Notes: generated by a model from the letters alone, not told the origin. DNA of 64,000 nt from Haliclystus octoradiatus (GCA_916610825.1 OU744449.1:27254728-27318727), one strand, 5' to 3'. Counted from the first letter of the stretch, positions 1-12,448 are shown. Numbers and translations are program-made.

Positions 1-1513
1 CAAGTATCAAAATAAAACTATGAATTTCTAAATTCTGATTAAAAACAGCTTCTCAAGTGTCTCCATGTACAGAAAAACGGATACCTTCAGAAATCTGTAC
101 TCAACTATATATCTGTGCATGTTTCTTTAATAGGATTTTGGTTTTGAGTTGAGAATGATAGAAAACGGAATTGCAGGGTACGCTGCACAATTCAAAATAA
201 CAAGTTTGAAAATATATGGCATGGGTAATGCAGAAATGAGTTCAGTTACGGTTAATGGTGTTGAAAGTGGGAAGGTGACAAAGGAGGGAACAGTAAGTAA
301 ATTAATTTCACTGTCATAAAGGCCACCTCAATTCAATAGCCATTTCATTTGTGCCTGTATTAGATACAAAGTTATCTCTTGGCAAAAGTTGCTCATTTTG
401 TGAGCACAATCACAAATACCGGTAGTATCTTTCCACAAGCAAAATGGTTTCTTTGGTCCTTGCTTATTGTAATTTTGCGATTCGAAAGCTAATTATTAAT
501 TTCTTGCAGAAACTCATCAAACTCTGAAAAAGTAGAACTTAATATAATAGAAACTGTCTATAACGACACTCCTAGGGAACTTCCAAAAAGTATGGTATAG
601 ACGATGTGCCACTATAGCCAATTATTTATAAGAAGTAACATACGAAATTTCTCAAGGTACATTCAGTTAAATTCAGTACGGTATAAACAGTAATCCGTTA
701 TAAAAGGTAAGTTATAAACAATTTCTACAGAAAACGTTTTCTCAAGCCTTTTAGTTTCCTACAAGTTCAAAGTGTCAACGTAATTGAAATTTTGTTGAAA
801 TTTGTCTGAAATACCATAATTTTTCTCTGATTATGTTTAGATGTTTAAAATCACAGACATTTCTCTGACAATCAACAAAGATTATATTATCCAATGGAAA
901 AGAAGCGACAAAAGAAGTGATGCCAAACAAATACAATCTGGTTTATTTGTGATTATTTTCATGCTTATTAATCAACTCATAGCATGGTATACCCTATAAT
1001 TATAAATAATACACGCATACATACATATATATATATATAATTTCTAACTTTTATATATGATTGATGCTCATCATTTTCACTGATTGAAAAAATCTTATTA
1101 AAATATATATCAAATTAATATTATCATCAACATTTCAAAAAATTTATATTTTTTTGATAACACGTATTTGTAATGACATAAAAGAAAGATTTTTATATTT
1201 TATAATTATTAATAAATTGAACACAAATTATATTAATGAAAATGTATTCATTCATTCTTTAGTAACCTACTATATTTAGCATTTAGAGAAACAGTCATTT
1301 TAAATGGTGTTGCAAAGTGATATACGGTAACTGATGATTGAGAGAGAGAGAGAAATAGCAGGCAATGCCAGTAAAACTTAAAATAATTAATCAAATTCAA
1401 AATTCCCTTGTGCGAGATTTGTGATTGATATTTAGTTATGCAACAGCTAAGCTCTATAAAATATACAAATTGTAAGAAGTATTTCTTCACAGTGATTTCA
1501 CAGAATCAATTTA
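1..1513. other. Intergenic sequence, no gene seen
   Basis: AT-rich sequence downstream of the WBP2-like gene. It holds short TA runs near 1025-1040 and a GA run near 1340. No convincing exon, RNA gene or recognisable transposon was found; the short open frames have no protein-like composition. Confidence 0.5.
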
Positions 1514-1515
1514 TT
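1510..1515 (-). promoter_or_regulatory. Possible poly(A) signal overlapping the WBP2 stop codon
   Basis: Read on the minus strand, AATAAA overlaps the last two bases of the TAA stop codon at 1516-1514. If used, the 3' UTR would be only tens of bases long. Other signals may exist farther downstream. Confidence 0.3.
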
Positions 1516-4500
1516 ATTGAGTCTTTTTGTTATTGTAGTTTGGATTGTAAGGAGGTGGATTATCCTAAAAAACAAATTTGAAAAATTTCATTAATAAGCA
1601 ATGAGATGAATTACCTGCGCTGCTGAGTTTAAAGGAGCAAAAATGACCGGCAGGCGCCACGCACTTAGGATCACGTGCATGTTTATTGTTTATAATACAA
1701 TGTTCATTGTTGACATGAATTTATTACAAATTAGGCTTGGTATAACAATAGTTTCAAAGCGAGACGGTTGAATTACGCTAAGCATAAATTCAAATTGATC
1801 TCGCAGCGGTCGCCGGTCAATTTTGCCCCTTTAATGTGGGCTGAGTTGGATTTGGGAGATCCATGGGGAGATCGCTGACTAAGAATTGCATTTATGACGT
1901 AAAGCCGCAAAGCTCTTTCATATGTTAAGATAACACAACTAGCAGGAACATGTGGTCTACCATCAATAGTCAACACAGTTTGTTGACTGATAACTTAAAC
2001 ATGTTCACATACTTGTAAACGTCTTCAGCGCACCAATAATTTTGCTTACACTTTTCTTCCGAGATATACATTTGGGTAACAGTATTGTACAATCAAATCT
2101 ACTACAATGGTCATTGTATAGTGGACACCCTATGAAATCAACCTATATGGAAATGTATCCTGCCTACAGTGGCCAAAACCTTTACATATTACCCAACTGT
2201 GTGTCTCTAAGGCCCTGTTTACGAGAAGGGCGGGTTATGAGTTACCTGGTTCTATTGTTTGTTTAAGCGTGTTCTGTTTATGAGCAGAGCAGGGAACTTA
2301 ACAGCATGTGTTACTTGCCCTGGCAGATCGTGTTACCCTAATTGCTGCGTCAAATGTTTGCCTTGTAAGCACAAATAGGCCAGTAACTTAGGTAGGTGAG
2401 TTAAAATAAAAAGTGGTAGTTTGAATTTTTGATAGTTTCATATGTTTTCGTTGCATACATCTGTTGTTCTCTAATTGTTTGATTTCAACGCACATGCTTA
2501 GACTGGCTTCGAATTATTCAACTTCGGTAGGCGGATTACTCGGGATGCCCTTGTAAACACCCAACCAATTTTAACACGATAATGTAAGTTACTTGCATAC
2601 CCGCGTAAAATTTTCAAATTGAAATTTTGGAATATTCTGGGACTCGAAAGTTTCATCTTTTTACCACAAAACTCGGTTTGTCATTTTTCATTATTACAAA
2701 TGCCCTAAAAATAGCCAATATTTAGCTATGTATATAAACTTACAGTTGAATTTGGAATATAAACATTTTGTCCACTACTATATGCTTCTCTAGCTTTTGC
2801 ATCTATGAAGAAAAAACAGCAAAATAAATACGTCATCATCATGTATCAGGTATCAGATTAATTTCAATTAATATGTAAATAAATTACATCGTTTTTCATT
2901 CTTGGAATCATGTTATTATTTAATTATCTCTATGTGAAAAGCTTCATTTAAATATATATGGTTTTGTTGTTAATAGCCTTGATGGAGAGGTATCTTATAA
3001 ACCTTTTCACAGAACTTGAAAAGTTTCAGCCTTGTGCCATAGCAGGATTTTTATCTCCCTTTTGACAGACCATGTAGACTAGATTAATATTTCATATTTT
3101 ATTTTATCAGGAATATTTTATCAATTGTATCTAAAAATTAATCATATGTTTACTCTATTTTGTGTATTATAAACCAATTAATTTATTTTATCACAAGACT
3201 ATATTATTTCCAAGAAACCTAAAACTTATGATATTATATCTACAGTTAAACCTGTTACAGCGGTCACCTCTTTAGAGCAGCCACCTGTCTATAGTGGTCA
3301 CTCTTGCAATGTCAAAAATAGTATTTTCTATTGAATCCAACCTGTGTATAAAGACCACCTGTCTATAGCTGTAAAATTATCTACCTCTCGTAGCTGGCCG
3401 TTATATACAGGTTTCACTGTATTTGTCATTAGTTTAGTCTATTTACAGACTGCTTGAGAAGAATTTAAGCTAAAATGTGACATAATTAAGGTAAAGTAAT
3501 TGGCCTAGTTAAATGATTGCTAAGATAAATCTGCCAGACAATTTTTGATACGTTGCATAACTCATACAGTGAAACATTTATAATTATAACAGCCAGTTAT
3601 GAGAGGTAGATAAGTTAGCCGATATATTTCACTTATCTCTTTCCTGAATATTTATATTCATCGTTTAACACTTTCATTAACTATATTCGAAAGAACATTA
3701 TAAATTCCTACTATGCTGTTTGTACCTACAAAGGCTGCTACGTATGTTGTTAAATTGTATTATTTTTATAGTTTTATGTTAACTTTTTGATTACAAATAA
3801 TTTTGAATTTCCTTTTAGTTTAAATTTACCATTTTTGATTTGACCTTTTACCTATGTCATTCATAAACACTATAGCGTCTCTCAAAAGACAAGCAAATTT
3901 TGCTTACGAGATGACGTCAACCACTGTATGTCTTTAGCCTATATATATCTTGTCATCATGTGGTTAAAATAAAATTATATTCTATTCTATATATGCAGGT
4001 GACCTTTATATACAGGGTTAATTCAATAGAAATTCAATTTTAGACATTGAAAGAGTGACCACTATAGACAGGTGATCACTGTATAGAGGTGACCGTTATA
4101 AGAGGTTCAACTGTACCTTGAATGTTGTCTGGTTTATATTCAGCTTGATACGGTGGAGGTGCTTGTCCCTATAAAAAGAAATTAAAATAAAACTTGATGG
4201 TTTTGACGGAAATTTGACCAAACATTTGCCAAACATTGAAATTTCAAGTCTGAAGATATAGATGAAGATACAGATGAAGATATAGATGTACAATTATTTT
4301 GAAAATAAACAACCAACGCATGAGTAATTACAATGATTAAATCAATCACATTTAGTCCAGGAAGCACTTTTGACGATACAAACATTGTGAAAGAAGCATG
4401 ATCTGGTTATTGCTTTGCTAGTCTAGAAAACTAAAACAGTCAGAATTGCTTGGCATCATTTTTTCGGTCTACATCCGCAGTGTAATCCTACTAATGATAC

Positions 4501-7500
4501 TATCAAAATTACGACCAGATCAATTGTACTAAAAGTTTAGGACACAGTTTCCTATCAAACTTAATTATTTCACGCTGACTAATATGACTAAACGTTTATC
4601 ACATTTTTGGCTGTACCAGAACAGCGATTGTGATTTTCTGATTCCTCTCTTGTGTTCTCACTACGACGCATTCTGTACAATTATCAGGCTGTAATTCATC
4701 TTATGTTCAGGTAAAGTACCGGTAAAGGCTGAGTTGACTTTTGAGAAGACGATTATGACAATGATGAATATGATGATGAAATTTAGATATATGGAGTAAA
4801 TGTCAAAAGCGTAAAATATCATGTCATCGTACCTGCATAGCTGGATTAGCAAGAGGAGGAGCTAAAAATAAAATACAATTAATAGCGATTTAAATATTAC
4901 AAAGAGAAGATTGAGTGCGTATTATGAGTACCAGTTGAATCGACATATTTAAATACTGTATGAACCAGAACAATTTCAATCGTTAAAGTGATTGGTATGG
5001 AATAGATTTGAAACAACTCAAATCAATTTGAGAAACTGTCGGAAAGTTGGGATGCAATGTTCTTTGATAAAGTTCAACCATGCAAAATGGAAATTATTCA
5101 CACAGAGTTGTACAATAATATTACAATGAGTTCTTTTCCTTCGTTAGTGCAACATTCCCATAAAAGTGTTGAATCAAAAAAAGAATGAAGCAGGAAGAAG
5201 TTGAAAGTTTTTGTGCAAGTCATAAGTCTTAAATCTCTCTTTTTTTACTGAAGAAGATTTATTTCAAATTCAAGAAGATCATATTATACTTACCACCATA
5301 TCCCGCCATGCCTGGTTGTCCATAATAGCCAGCTCCTTGTGGTGGGTAGACATTCTGCTGTGGTGGATAATAAACCCCGCCTGGTGGAGGTTGAGGAGCG
5401 TAATGAACTCCTGTAGGTGGAAGTTGAGATGCTGCTGGTCGCCTTTGAGCTAGAAAACAAGCAATTATTTCAGTACTGTATGTAAGAGTTAGACATAAAC
5501 GGCACAATTTATCTATAGTTGTAAGATACGAAGACAATAGACGAATAAACACCCGAATAGGTATATCCTGTTGATCTGAATCATGTATTTAATATTACGT
5601 ACATACGACCTTCTACACTGGTCGTCACTAACACTCTGATTTAAAACTGCGCAATCATTTAGTTATAAATAACCTTACGCATGCGCATACGATAGATACA
5701 TTACATCTCCCCTTCAAGTTAAACGACTAAACATAACATGAATACTTATTATTAGGGAGGTTAACTTTAACAAATTACTGATATGTGATTATGATATACT
5801 TATGATTATAACGATGTTACTGAAACGATAAATCGATAATAGTATCATTTGCGTCCGTAATAGTCAGGTGGACGTCTTGAACGGGTTGGGTATCGCGGAG
5901 TATCGTCGGACTGCACTTGATCACTCACGTCTGGTTCTGCTATGTCGTCGGAACTAGTATCAGGGGCAACATGCAGGAATACACGGTTACGCCACTTGAG
6001 TTTACCGGACGGCAGACGAATGCGATAATCGCGATCATTCTTTGACACTACAATACCATCTTCTATCCAGCGTTTACTTTGCGGATGTTGAAGTAGCACA
6101 TGAGAGCCAACAGGAATAGATTTTAGAACTTTACTACCTTTGTTGTAATTCTTTGTGGTAGCTTCTTTGTTGCGGAGTAGCTTACTGTCAATCTCTTTGG
6201 CTGACGTTTGCCATGAACGGGAGAATGAAGTGTAGTGTGCGGGCACTAAAGAACGAAGGGGATGACCATACACCCATTCCGAGGGGGAACGCCCTTCTGA
6301 TCTAGGAGTGTTGCGGTATTCTAGTAGACCTTGCAGAAAACTCTCCGACTTAATATCTCCATTATCACACTTGGCAAGCAGATGTTTTAACGCTTTAACA
6401 GCTGCTTCAGCGTGACCGTTGCTCTGGGGATGGTATGGCGAAGACGGGGACCAATTGACACCCCATCTGGTGAGAAAGTTGGTGAACAGTTCAGATTTAA
6501 ATTGTGGACCACCGTCCGAACGAAAACGAGATGGTACACCGGTTTTGGAAAAGTGTGATTTAAGAACTGAAATGACTTGAGACGAAGACGGATCGGAATT
6601 CCATTCTGAAATGAACGGAAAGCCGGATAAACGGTCGACGTAGACTTGTTGACATTAACTACATTCTGAGGATGCGTGTTAATGACACTTGATAAGTGCC
6701 TCTCAGATAATGTGGTTGGAAAGTCTACATGTACAATTTTAAGTTGTTTACACACATCTAAAGACAGATAAAGACCGGTCACATCATAACATATAACGAC
6801 TGTAGTATTTACGCTATTACCATTTAAATCGAAAGTTAATTTGATTGTCCCGGCCTGAACTAGAGCGCGATTATCGACGCCAACGTAATTATGTGGACTG
6901 AACGGAGCCAACGTGCTATCGAATTTGCCTATTGATTTCAGAAAGTCAAGACCTGCAACGGTTCCTTGAGCACCTGTGTCGCAGACAGCAGGGAAACGAC
7001 CTAACAGTTTATTGTCTTCCCTAACATCGACATCAATTGTCGGTAATTTGCCACCATTGGAAGCTTGCATCGATTTAATAACTGATGTGCTCACGGTTTT
7101 GGTTTTCTCTAAGGACTTTAAACGTTTACGGCAAACTTTTGAGTAATGCCCTTTGAGGCCACAGTGGTCACATGTCACGTTTGCGGCAGGGCAGACTGAT
7201 GTAAAATGCTTAACATAGCCGCACTTAGAACAAGGGCTTACTGAATTACTTGACTTGGAAGCAGAGTTACTGTCGTCATGCTTCGTTTTCTGTTGACGTT
7301 TATTATGATTTTTCTTAGCTTTGGTAGATTGTACATTACCAATTGTGCTATGTGTGGCGTGGGCTTGTTGACCTAGGGTACTAACAGTGGAAGAAGCGGC
7401 TTCTTCGGTTTGTAAAAATTTGAGAGTGTCCTCTAGGTTTAGCGGGGGAGATTTTGCGATAACTTTGCGTTTTAAATTTTCATCCCTTAAACCTAGTACT

Positions 7501-10500
7501 AGAACAGCGGTCCGCAGTGCTTCTGGAGTCACTGCATCTACATTAGCATAGTCACTTTTCTCCATTAAATACGTGTAATATTGATCAATTAACTGGTTTG
7601 AGCCTTGAGTGACTGTGAGAAAGCTTTGCCAGTCGAGGTTAGAGTTGCGCTTAGATCTTAAGTGATCGGTTATCTTTTTCAGTATTAACTTAAGGGAGTC
7701 CGTCGTTGAACGTTCGATTTTGATGACGCGGCGTACCATGTTCAGAAATGCTGGGGAACACAGACCCCAAAAGGTAGCAATTTGCCTATCGTGAGGCTGG
7801 GCGTCTAAATCAATAATCGCGATATAATTCAAAAATACCTCCTGCCAATCCAGGAACTGCTTTAGGTTGATGTCTGCATCTAATGTTGGTGGTGTCTTTA
7901 TGACAGGTCGGGCAGAGGTCTGAACGTTGACTTGCTGAGACGTGCTTTCTCGGTTTTCTGGATCAGTGGTGCTTGTGACTACGGTTTTCGGCACAACGGC
8001 CGTAACGGCACGCACTTGTCTCTCGAGGTCATAAAAACTGTTTTCTAATTCAACCAATTGTGGCTCTTCCGGGTCTTCTGCTCCATCTTTGATGGGTTCT
8101 TGTACCAACACGGCCAAATGTGACGCCACATAGCGTTCCAGCGCATCGTGAGCGCGTTTCGTTGTGATCGTCAAATTTTCCCTATCACTTTCAGTTCGTT
8201 CTGCTACTTCTGTACTGGTGAAACTGGTGAGGGATGCCACCAGACGATCTAAGGCTCTTGTCAAATGTCCTTTAAGGCCTGATCGACTGTTTTTCAATAA
8301 TTTAACATCAGCCATCGTGACGCAATAAAATTAAACTCTTTGAATAACGTAAAATATTACTGTCCAAATAACAGGATCAACTGCGCCATGTAAGATACGA
8401 AGACAATAGACGAATAAACACCCGAATAGGTATATCCTGTTGATCTGAATCATGTATTTAATATTACGTACATACGACCTTCTACACTGGTCGTCACTAA
8501 CACTCTGATTTAAAACTGCGCAATCATTTAGTTATAAATAACCTTACGCATGCGCATACGATAGATACATTACAATAGTCTGCATGGCAATGACAATAGA
8601 TGACTTGAGACCAGGGTCCGACAAAAGGTTCAGCCATCTGGAATCTATTCATCGAGACATCTAATATTTTTTATCTAAATTTAGTTTTTGGCGTACAACG
8701 ATTCTGTAATAACGTACATAAGCAGCTCTAGTATTTACAGTACTAACCTTGAGCTACAGCTGTTTGTAACGCTTCTGCAAACTCGATAGCACCACCACTT
8801 GTAAACGTAATTTTGAAATTGGCGTTTCCTTCCCATCCACCTAAAATCAAAAGTAAATTAGTTTATAAAACATTTAACAAGTTTAACAGTTTCCAACAAC
8901 CTGATTGACATAGATTGGCATGCGCACCAGACCTGAGGTTTTAATTAAAAAAGTATTATATTAAAGAATAGTAAGAATTTATTCACCAATTTTAACGCTA
9001 TTTCTAAAATCCTAATTCACTTTGCTGTCCTACATTTCCTTTTTATTGTTTCACTGAAAATTTGTTTAGTTTAATAATTTTGAAAAGACTACAGAATCCT
9101 GCAATCCTAGTCCGCAGAACGCTGCTACTGTACAAAATCAAAAGCTAGAAACTATTCCAAATTAAATTGCAATGGTTATGTGTTTGAAAACACCATTCTT
9201 CTTCAAGTCAGTTGCATAGAAATCAACATTTAGTTTGATTAACAGTGATCATCATCATGACTAGAACAAACCATCAAAAAATGTTTTCAAGTACAGCAAA
9301 ATGTAACAAACGAGTAACATGAGCTGACATCAAACCTTCCCTTGCCTTTTGATGGATGTGATGGACCGCGTAAAATAGTCAATGGAGGATCATAGCAAAA
9401 TTAAAGAATTCTGAAGAAAGTTTTGAAAAATCTAAGGATCAGCAGAAAGTATGAACTTTTCTCTGACATTGTTTGTACAGTATGTGATAAACCTTTAATT
9501 TCAAGCCATGCGAAAAGATGTTATTTATAATGTTACAGTGAAACATGTATATAACAACCAGCTACGAGAGGTAAATAAATTGACCATTATAGACAGGTGA
9601 CCTTTATATACAGGGTTGATTTAATAGAAAATGCTATTTTAGACATACTGTATCAAGAGTGACCACTATAGACAGGTGACATCTGTATAGAGGTGGTCAT
9701 TATAACAGGTTTGATTGTAGTAATAATAGTCAATACATTCACATGTATGTAAGCGTGCTCAATGTTAATTAAAAAGAGAGCATAAATAGATTGTAAACGA
9801 GAAAGAGACAAAACCTTTTATGTAACTCGAGTCTGAGCACGCTTCAAATAAGCGATCATCAGACGGTAAATCAAAATTGCAATTATTTAACAGTACAGTG
9901 TAACCCGCTTAAGTGCAAGTCAAAGTTGCCAACGCTTTTCATTGCATTTATCCGAATTTGCAGTTATCCGAAATTGTTCACCAAGGATTTGACCAGAAAA
10001 TTGTTTAACTGGTTTCAAAGCCAGGTTGCAGATAAGTAGGAATGTCATTTATCCGAATTGCACGTAAGCGAGTTACACTGTATTACAATATACTTAGTTT
10101 GATACTCAATCTTAAACATACCCATTGGTTCAGATAGCACATAACCAGTAATTGCATTTGCACCAAAAATCGGTTGCTTCACCTTGAAATCATAAAAGAG
10201 AAATCAATGTGATAACATCATACAATTGACACATATTAAACACAGCCGCCGTCTTTGCGTTTAATTCAAAAGTATGATATGTATGTGTACCGGTACCGTC
10301 ATCATCATTTATTCAGAAAACCTTCAACTTTACATCAAACTTTTTTCAAAGGACTGATTAGGCTAATTTGACTAAGGACTGATTAGGCTAATTTGACTAA
10401 GGACTGATTAGGCTAATTTGACTAATGTAAAACGCCTCGGAACATTTTTGAAATATTTTGAATTGTGTCCATATTTTAAGCTTATGCATTTTTGGATAAT

Positions 10501-11821
10501 TACTCAAGATGAAATTTCTTTTAAAATGATGGAAACGATTCTTAGCAAGTTTATTGAGTGTGAGCGTTGTGAAGAAAAATTGATAAAATGCTCCATATAA
10601 CCTTGACACATGATTACGATTCTGATTAACCTAAACAAATTATCAAAACAATTTCAATTACAGACATAATATTACCCAGATTTATGTTTTTTATTTTAGA
10701 AAAGTGTTGATGCATATAGTTATGCCGCGCTCCACCGCAAATTCTGGCACTTGGGATGCTAGAAAATTAATTGGCAAATTGATGAGACTTACACTATAAA
10801 TTCTCTTATAATGTAACTGCATAGTTGATAAACATGTTTCATATTATATTTTCTTTTATGTAGACTTGTCTAAGCAGCAGATATGCCTTCTAGAATCTTA
10901 TAAATAACTTTTCTTCTGGATTTTTGGTGAGATTTGACCTATTGTCAAAATTTTTCTGAATTTCCTCATTTTTGTCAGACGCTGCTTTTAGAAGAATGGA
11001 ATGTAAATGGATGTAATCACAAATTGGACTAAGCTATGTTTACCTCAATGTTTCTTGCAGATTGAAAATTCATTGAAAAGTTCTGGAAAGCTGGCGAGCG
11101 ATTCTTAGCAGAGAAGATAATCTAAAAATTGAAAAGTGAGAAATAATGAATAGGGCCTACGCAGTATGACAGCGCTTGCTTTGACATAACTTAGCAACAA
11201 AAAATTTTCGGGGGAGCTAGATGGATCAAAACTGAGTCTTGTAGGCTTACATCATAATTCATGGTGAAAATACGTGGTTTTGACTTGTTCACTCTAGCTA
11301 TTACTTCATACTTGAGAAATTTGAGGAACATTTAGAGTATCTCTAACCCAGAAATGCAGGAGTTAAGAAACATCGATTGTCGATAAAGCGTATATAGCCT
11401 ACAGGTACAGCAATTGAACACATCAAAAGTAGTAATTCAAATATAGAACCGTACGCCTCGACCATTTCTAGGTAGGCTAGGATGTAAAATAGGCCTAACA
11501 GGCATACGGCTAGGAAGGTTTTACCACTCTAAATATCCAACATACCATTTTCGTTGTAACAAAAACATCTCCTTTCTTACTTCCTTTAATGTTTCCAGGT
11601 ATTCTGTCACCTTCTAATGAAAACTCTACATCTTTGTGGTGTTTTACAACGCTATAAATACACGAATATTTTATTTAATAATATAAAGTGAAAGTTGAAA
11701 ACGAAGTCTGCAGCTTGCTGGAATGTACATCCATAATATGTTTTGTTGATAAATCTGATACTTACTAATCACCATGTAAAGTCAGCCGACCTCCTTCGGC
11801 ATTTATTTTATTGAGAGACAT
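1514..11821 (-). CDS. WBP2: WW domain-binding protein 2-like (WBP2), 10 exons
   Basis: Ten coding exons join to 246 aa: 11766-11821, 11546-11651, 11044-11121, 10122-10182, 8748-8840, 5294-5449, 4833-4861, 4117-4168, 2744-2802 and 1514-1564. All have GT/AG borders and frame is kept throughout. Residues 1 to about 120 match the GRAM/PH-like half of WBP2 (start MSLNKINAEGG; VKQPIFGANAITGYV; GGWEGNANFKITFTSGGAIEF). The rest is rich in Pro, Tyr, Gly and Gln and ends KKTQ, as in vertebrate WBP2. Two PPPY motifs (about residues 197-200 and 233-236) are the known ligands of WW domains. In vertebrates WBP2 is a transcriptional coactivator that binds YAP/TAZ and NEDD4-type ligases. Intron 5 carries a complete LTR element inserted in the same orientation. 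The start codon is the only one in frame with the conserved N-terminus. Confidence 0.93.
1633..1830. mobile_element. TTAA-flanked MITE (piggyBac-type), 198 bp
   Basis: Inverted ends AGGAGCAAAAATGACCGGC and GCCGGTCAATTTTGCCCCT are flanked on both sides by TTAA (1629-1632 and 1831-1834). Relatives lie at 40332-40531 and 43075-43939. TTAA duplication is the hallmark of piggyBac transposases; there is no coding capacity here. Confidence 0.7.
3242..3421 (-). mobile_element. pogo/Tigger-type MITE, about 180 bp
   Basis: One of roughly sixteen copies of a short element that starts near ACAGTGAAACCTGTATATAA in one orientation and ends near AACAGGTTTGACTGTA, flanked by TA. The ends resemble pogo/Tigger inverted repeats. 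This copy is reversed relative to the consensus chosen here. Confidence 0.75.
3567..4115 (+). mobile_element. pogo-type MITE split by a non-LTR-like insertion
   Basis: The left half of the MITE is at 3567-3626 and the right half at about 3990-4115. The roughly 365 bp between them are absent from all other copies and end in an AATAAAATTATATTCTATTCTA-like tail typical of non-LTR retroposon 3' ends. This is a nested insertion and dates the MITE as the older event. Confidence 0.55.
5520..5705 (-). repeat. 3' LTR of the retrotransposon
   Basis: 186 bp, TG..CA bounded, matching 8389-8574 with no difference seen by eye. It is adjacent to a polypurine tract on its inner side. Confidence 0.93.
5845..6654 (-). 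pseudogene. Retrotransposon integrase fragment (catalytic core and C-terminus)
   Basis: An open frame of 269 codons, in a different frame from gag, begins just at the deletion junction. It contains the integrase core: first aspartate in VYVDRLSGFPF, second in FRSDGGPQF, glutamate in HPQSNGHAEAAVK. A basic C-terminal region with a chromatin-reader-like stretch (KSIPVGSHVLLQHP) follows. The N-terminal zinc-binding domain is lost, and no start codon links it to translation except by frameshifting from gag. Confidence 0.8.
6387..8315 (-). CDS. Retrotransposon Gag-protease polyprotein fragment
   Basis: A 642-codon open frame begins shortly after the primer-binding site. About residues 130-330 look like a Ty3/gypsy capsid (LKQFLDWQEVFLNYI). 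Two zinc knuckles follow (CSKCG..H..C and CDHCGLKGHYSKVC), which bind nucleic acid. Then comes a retropepsin active site, DTGAQGT. From about codon 554 the frame runs out of frame through integrase sequence, so the last 90 or so residues are junk created by the deletion. Gag assembles the particle and the protease would process the polyprotein. The resemblance to Mag-like elements is an impression, not a search result. Confidence 0.8.
   Translation of the reverse strand: MADVKLLKNSRSGLKGHLTRALDRLVASLTSFTSTEVAERTESDRENLTITTKRAHDALERYVASHLAVLVQEPIKDGAEDPEEPQLVELENSFYDLERQVRAVTAVVPKTVVTSTTDPENRESTSQQVNVQTSARPVIKTPPTLDADINLKQFLDWQEVFLNYIAIIDLDAQPHDRQIATFWGLCSPAFLNMVRRVIKIERSTTDSLKLILKKITDHLRSKRNSNLDWQSFLTVTQGSNQLIDQYYTYLMEKSDYANVDAVTPEALRTAVLVLGLRDENLKRKVIAKSPPLNLEDTLKFLQTEEAASSTVSTLGQQAHATHSTIGNVQSTKAKKNHNKRQQKTKHDDSNSASKSSNSVSPCSKCGYVKHFTSVCPAANVTCDHCGLKGHYSKVCRKRLKSLEKTKTVSTSVIKSMQASNGGKLPTIDVDVREDNKLLGRFPAVCDTGAQGTVAGLDFLKSIGKFDSTLAPFSPHNYVGVDNRALVQAGTIKLTFDLNGNSVNTTVVICYDVTGLYLSLDVCKQLKIVHVDFPTTLSERHLSSVINTHPQNVVNVNKSTSTVYPAFRSFQNGIPIRLRLKSFQFLNHTFPKPVYHLVFVRTVVHNLNLNCSPTFSPDGVSIGPRLRHTIPRATVTLKQLLKR
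8389..8574 (-). repeat. 5' LTR of the retrotransposon
   Basis: 186 bp, TG..CA bounded. A TGG-starting primer-binding site follows on the minus strand, and the target duplication ATAGT lies just outside at 8575-8579. Confidence 0.93.
9535..9719 (+). mobile_element. pogo-type MITE copy
   Basis: Same family as 3242-3421, forward orientation, in WBP2 intron 4. Confidence 0.75.
9895..10082. mobile_element. Second pogo-like MITE family
   Basis: Bounded by ACAGTGTAACCCGCTTAAGT and ACGTAAGCGAGTTACACTGT, a near-perfect inverted repeat with different interior sequence from the main MITE. A related degenerate copy lies at 58982-59150. Confidence 0.65.
10350..10426. repeat. Tandem repeat, about 26 bp x 3
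   Basis: Three consecutive copies of AAGGACTGATTAGGCTAATT followed by TGACT, in WBP2 intron 3. Confidence 0.85.
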
Positions 11822-12029
11822 TTTGAATGCCTCAGTCTTTATCAAAGTAAATTATTAAAAATTTCACTGCTCGAATCGATGGTTTCATGTGCAAATGGTT
11901 GACAAATACAGACGAAATGTTGTTATTTTCGTACGGCTGCGTCATTACTAGAACCAGTCCACTAATCACGTCAATCTAACAATCCGATATCTTGATAAAT
12001 TGTAATCTGATCATCATTGATAATACAAA

Positions 12030-12179
12030 TAGCCTGCGCGCAGACCTTACTTGAAAATCTTACTTCCTCGTTAGTAAATTTCTTACTAACGAGGAAGTAA
12101 GAATTCAAGTAAGCAAGAAAGAAGGAAAGATAAGAAAGTAAGTAAGAAAGATTTTCATGTAAGGTCTGCGTGCAGGCTA
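12030..12179. mobile_element. Foldback MITE of the TAGCCTGCG family
   Basis: Ends TAGCCTGCGCGCAGACCTTA and its inverted counterpart surround a central palindrome (ACTTCCTCGTTAGTAA type). Related to 39004-39999, 43761-43841 and 56010-56130. No clear target duplication for this copy. Confidence 0.7.
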
Positions 12180-12448
12180 CATAACAAGTTACTCTGCGAT
12201 TTGATGTGATCGTATTATTTCTCATGAGAAATATGGAATGTTAGACACGGGGATGAGAGGTTCTGCCCCTCCAAACATATATTTTGATTTGGACTCCAGA
12301 ATGCAGGGTAGAGCTGGCTAAATAATAATAATGTAAATAATATAATTAATAGTGGGATTGTTCCACACCAGTTCTTGGTATAGCGCTCAATGAAATTCAT
12401 CAGAGCATTTATATAAAACGAGAGTCAAAAATGAAACATTCTAGATTT

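Larger units (their letters stand above)
5520..8574 (-). mobile_element. LTR retrotransposon (Ty3/gypsy-like), internally deleted, 3055 bp
   Basis: Two 186-bp direct repeats that begin TG and end CA bound the element. By eye they are identical over their full length. The 5-bp target duplication ATAGT lies at 5515-5519 and 8575-8579. On the minus strand the 5' LTR (8389-8574) is followed directly by TGGCGCAGTTGATCC, a plausible tRNA primer-binding site, and the 3' LTR (5520-5705) is preceded by the purine tract AAGGGGAGA. The interior holds gag plus protease and then the second part of an integrase. The whole reverse transcriptase, RNase H and N-terminal integrase are missing. The element sits in WBP2 intron 5 in the sense orientation. 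Confidence 0.93.

Noticed and set aside
9834..9885. A CTGATGATCGCT..AGCGTG motif resembling the other hammerhead-like sequences on the minus strand
   Set aside because: The GAAA core strand is interrupted (GCTCAGACTC in its place) and no stem I partner is evident, so it is at most a dead relative.
10700..10760. Possible CRISPR-like or phage-type repeats in the short tandem arrays
   Set aside because: The window is eukaryotic; the tandem arrays at 10350 and 38577 have no spacers and are simple minisatellites.
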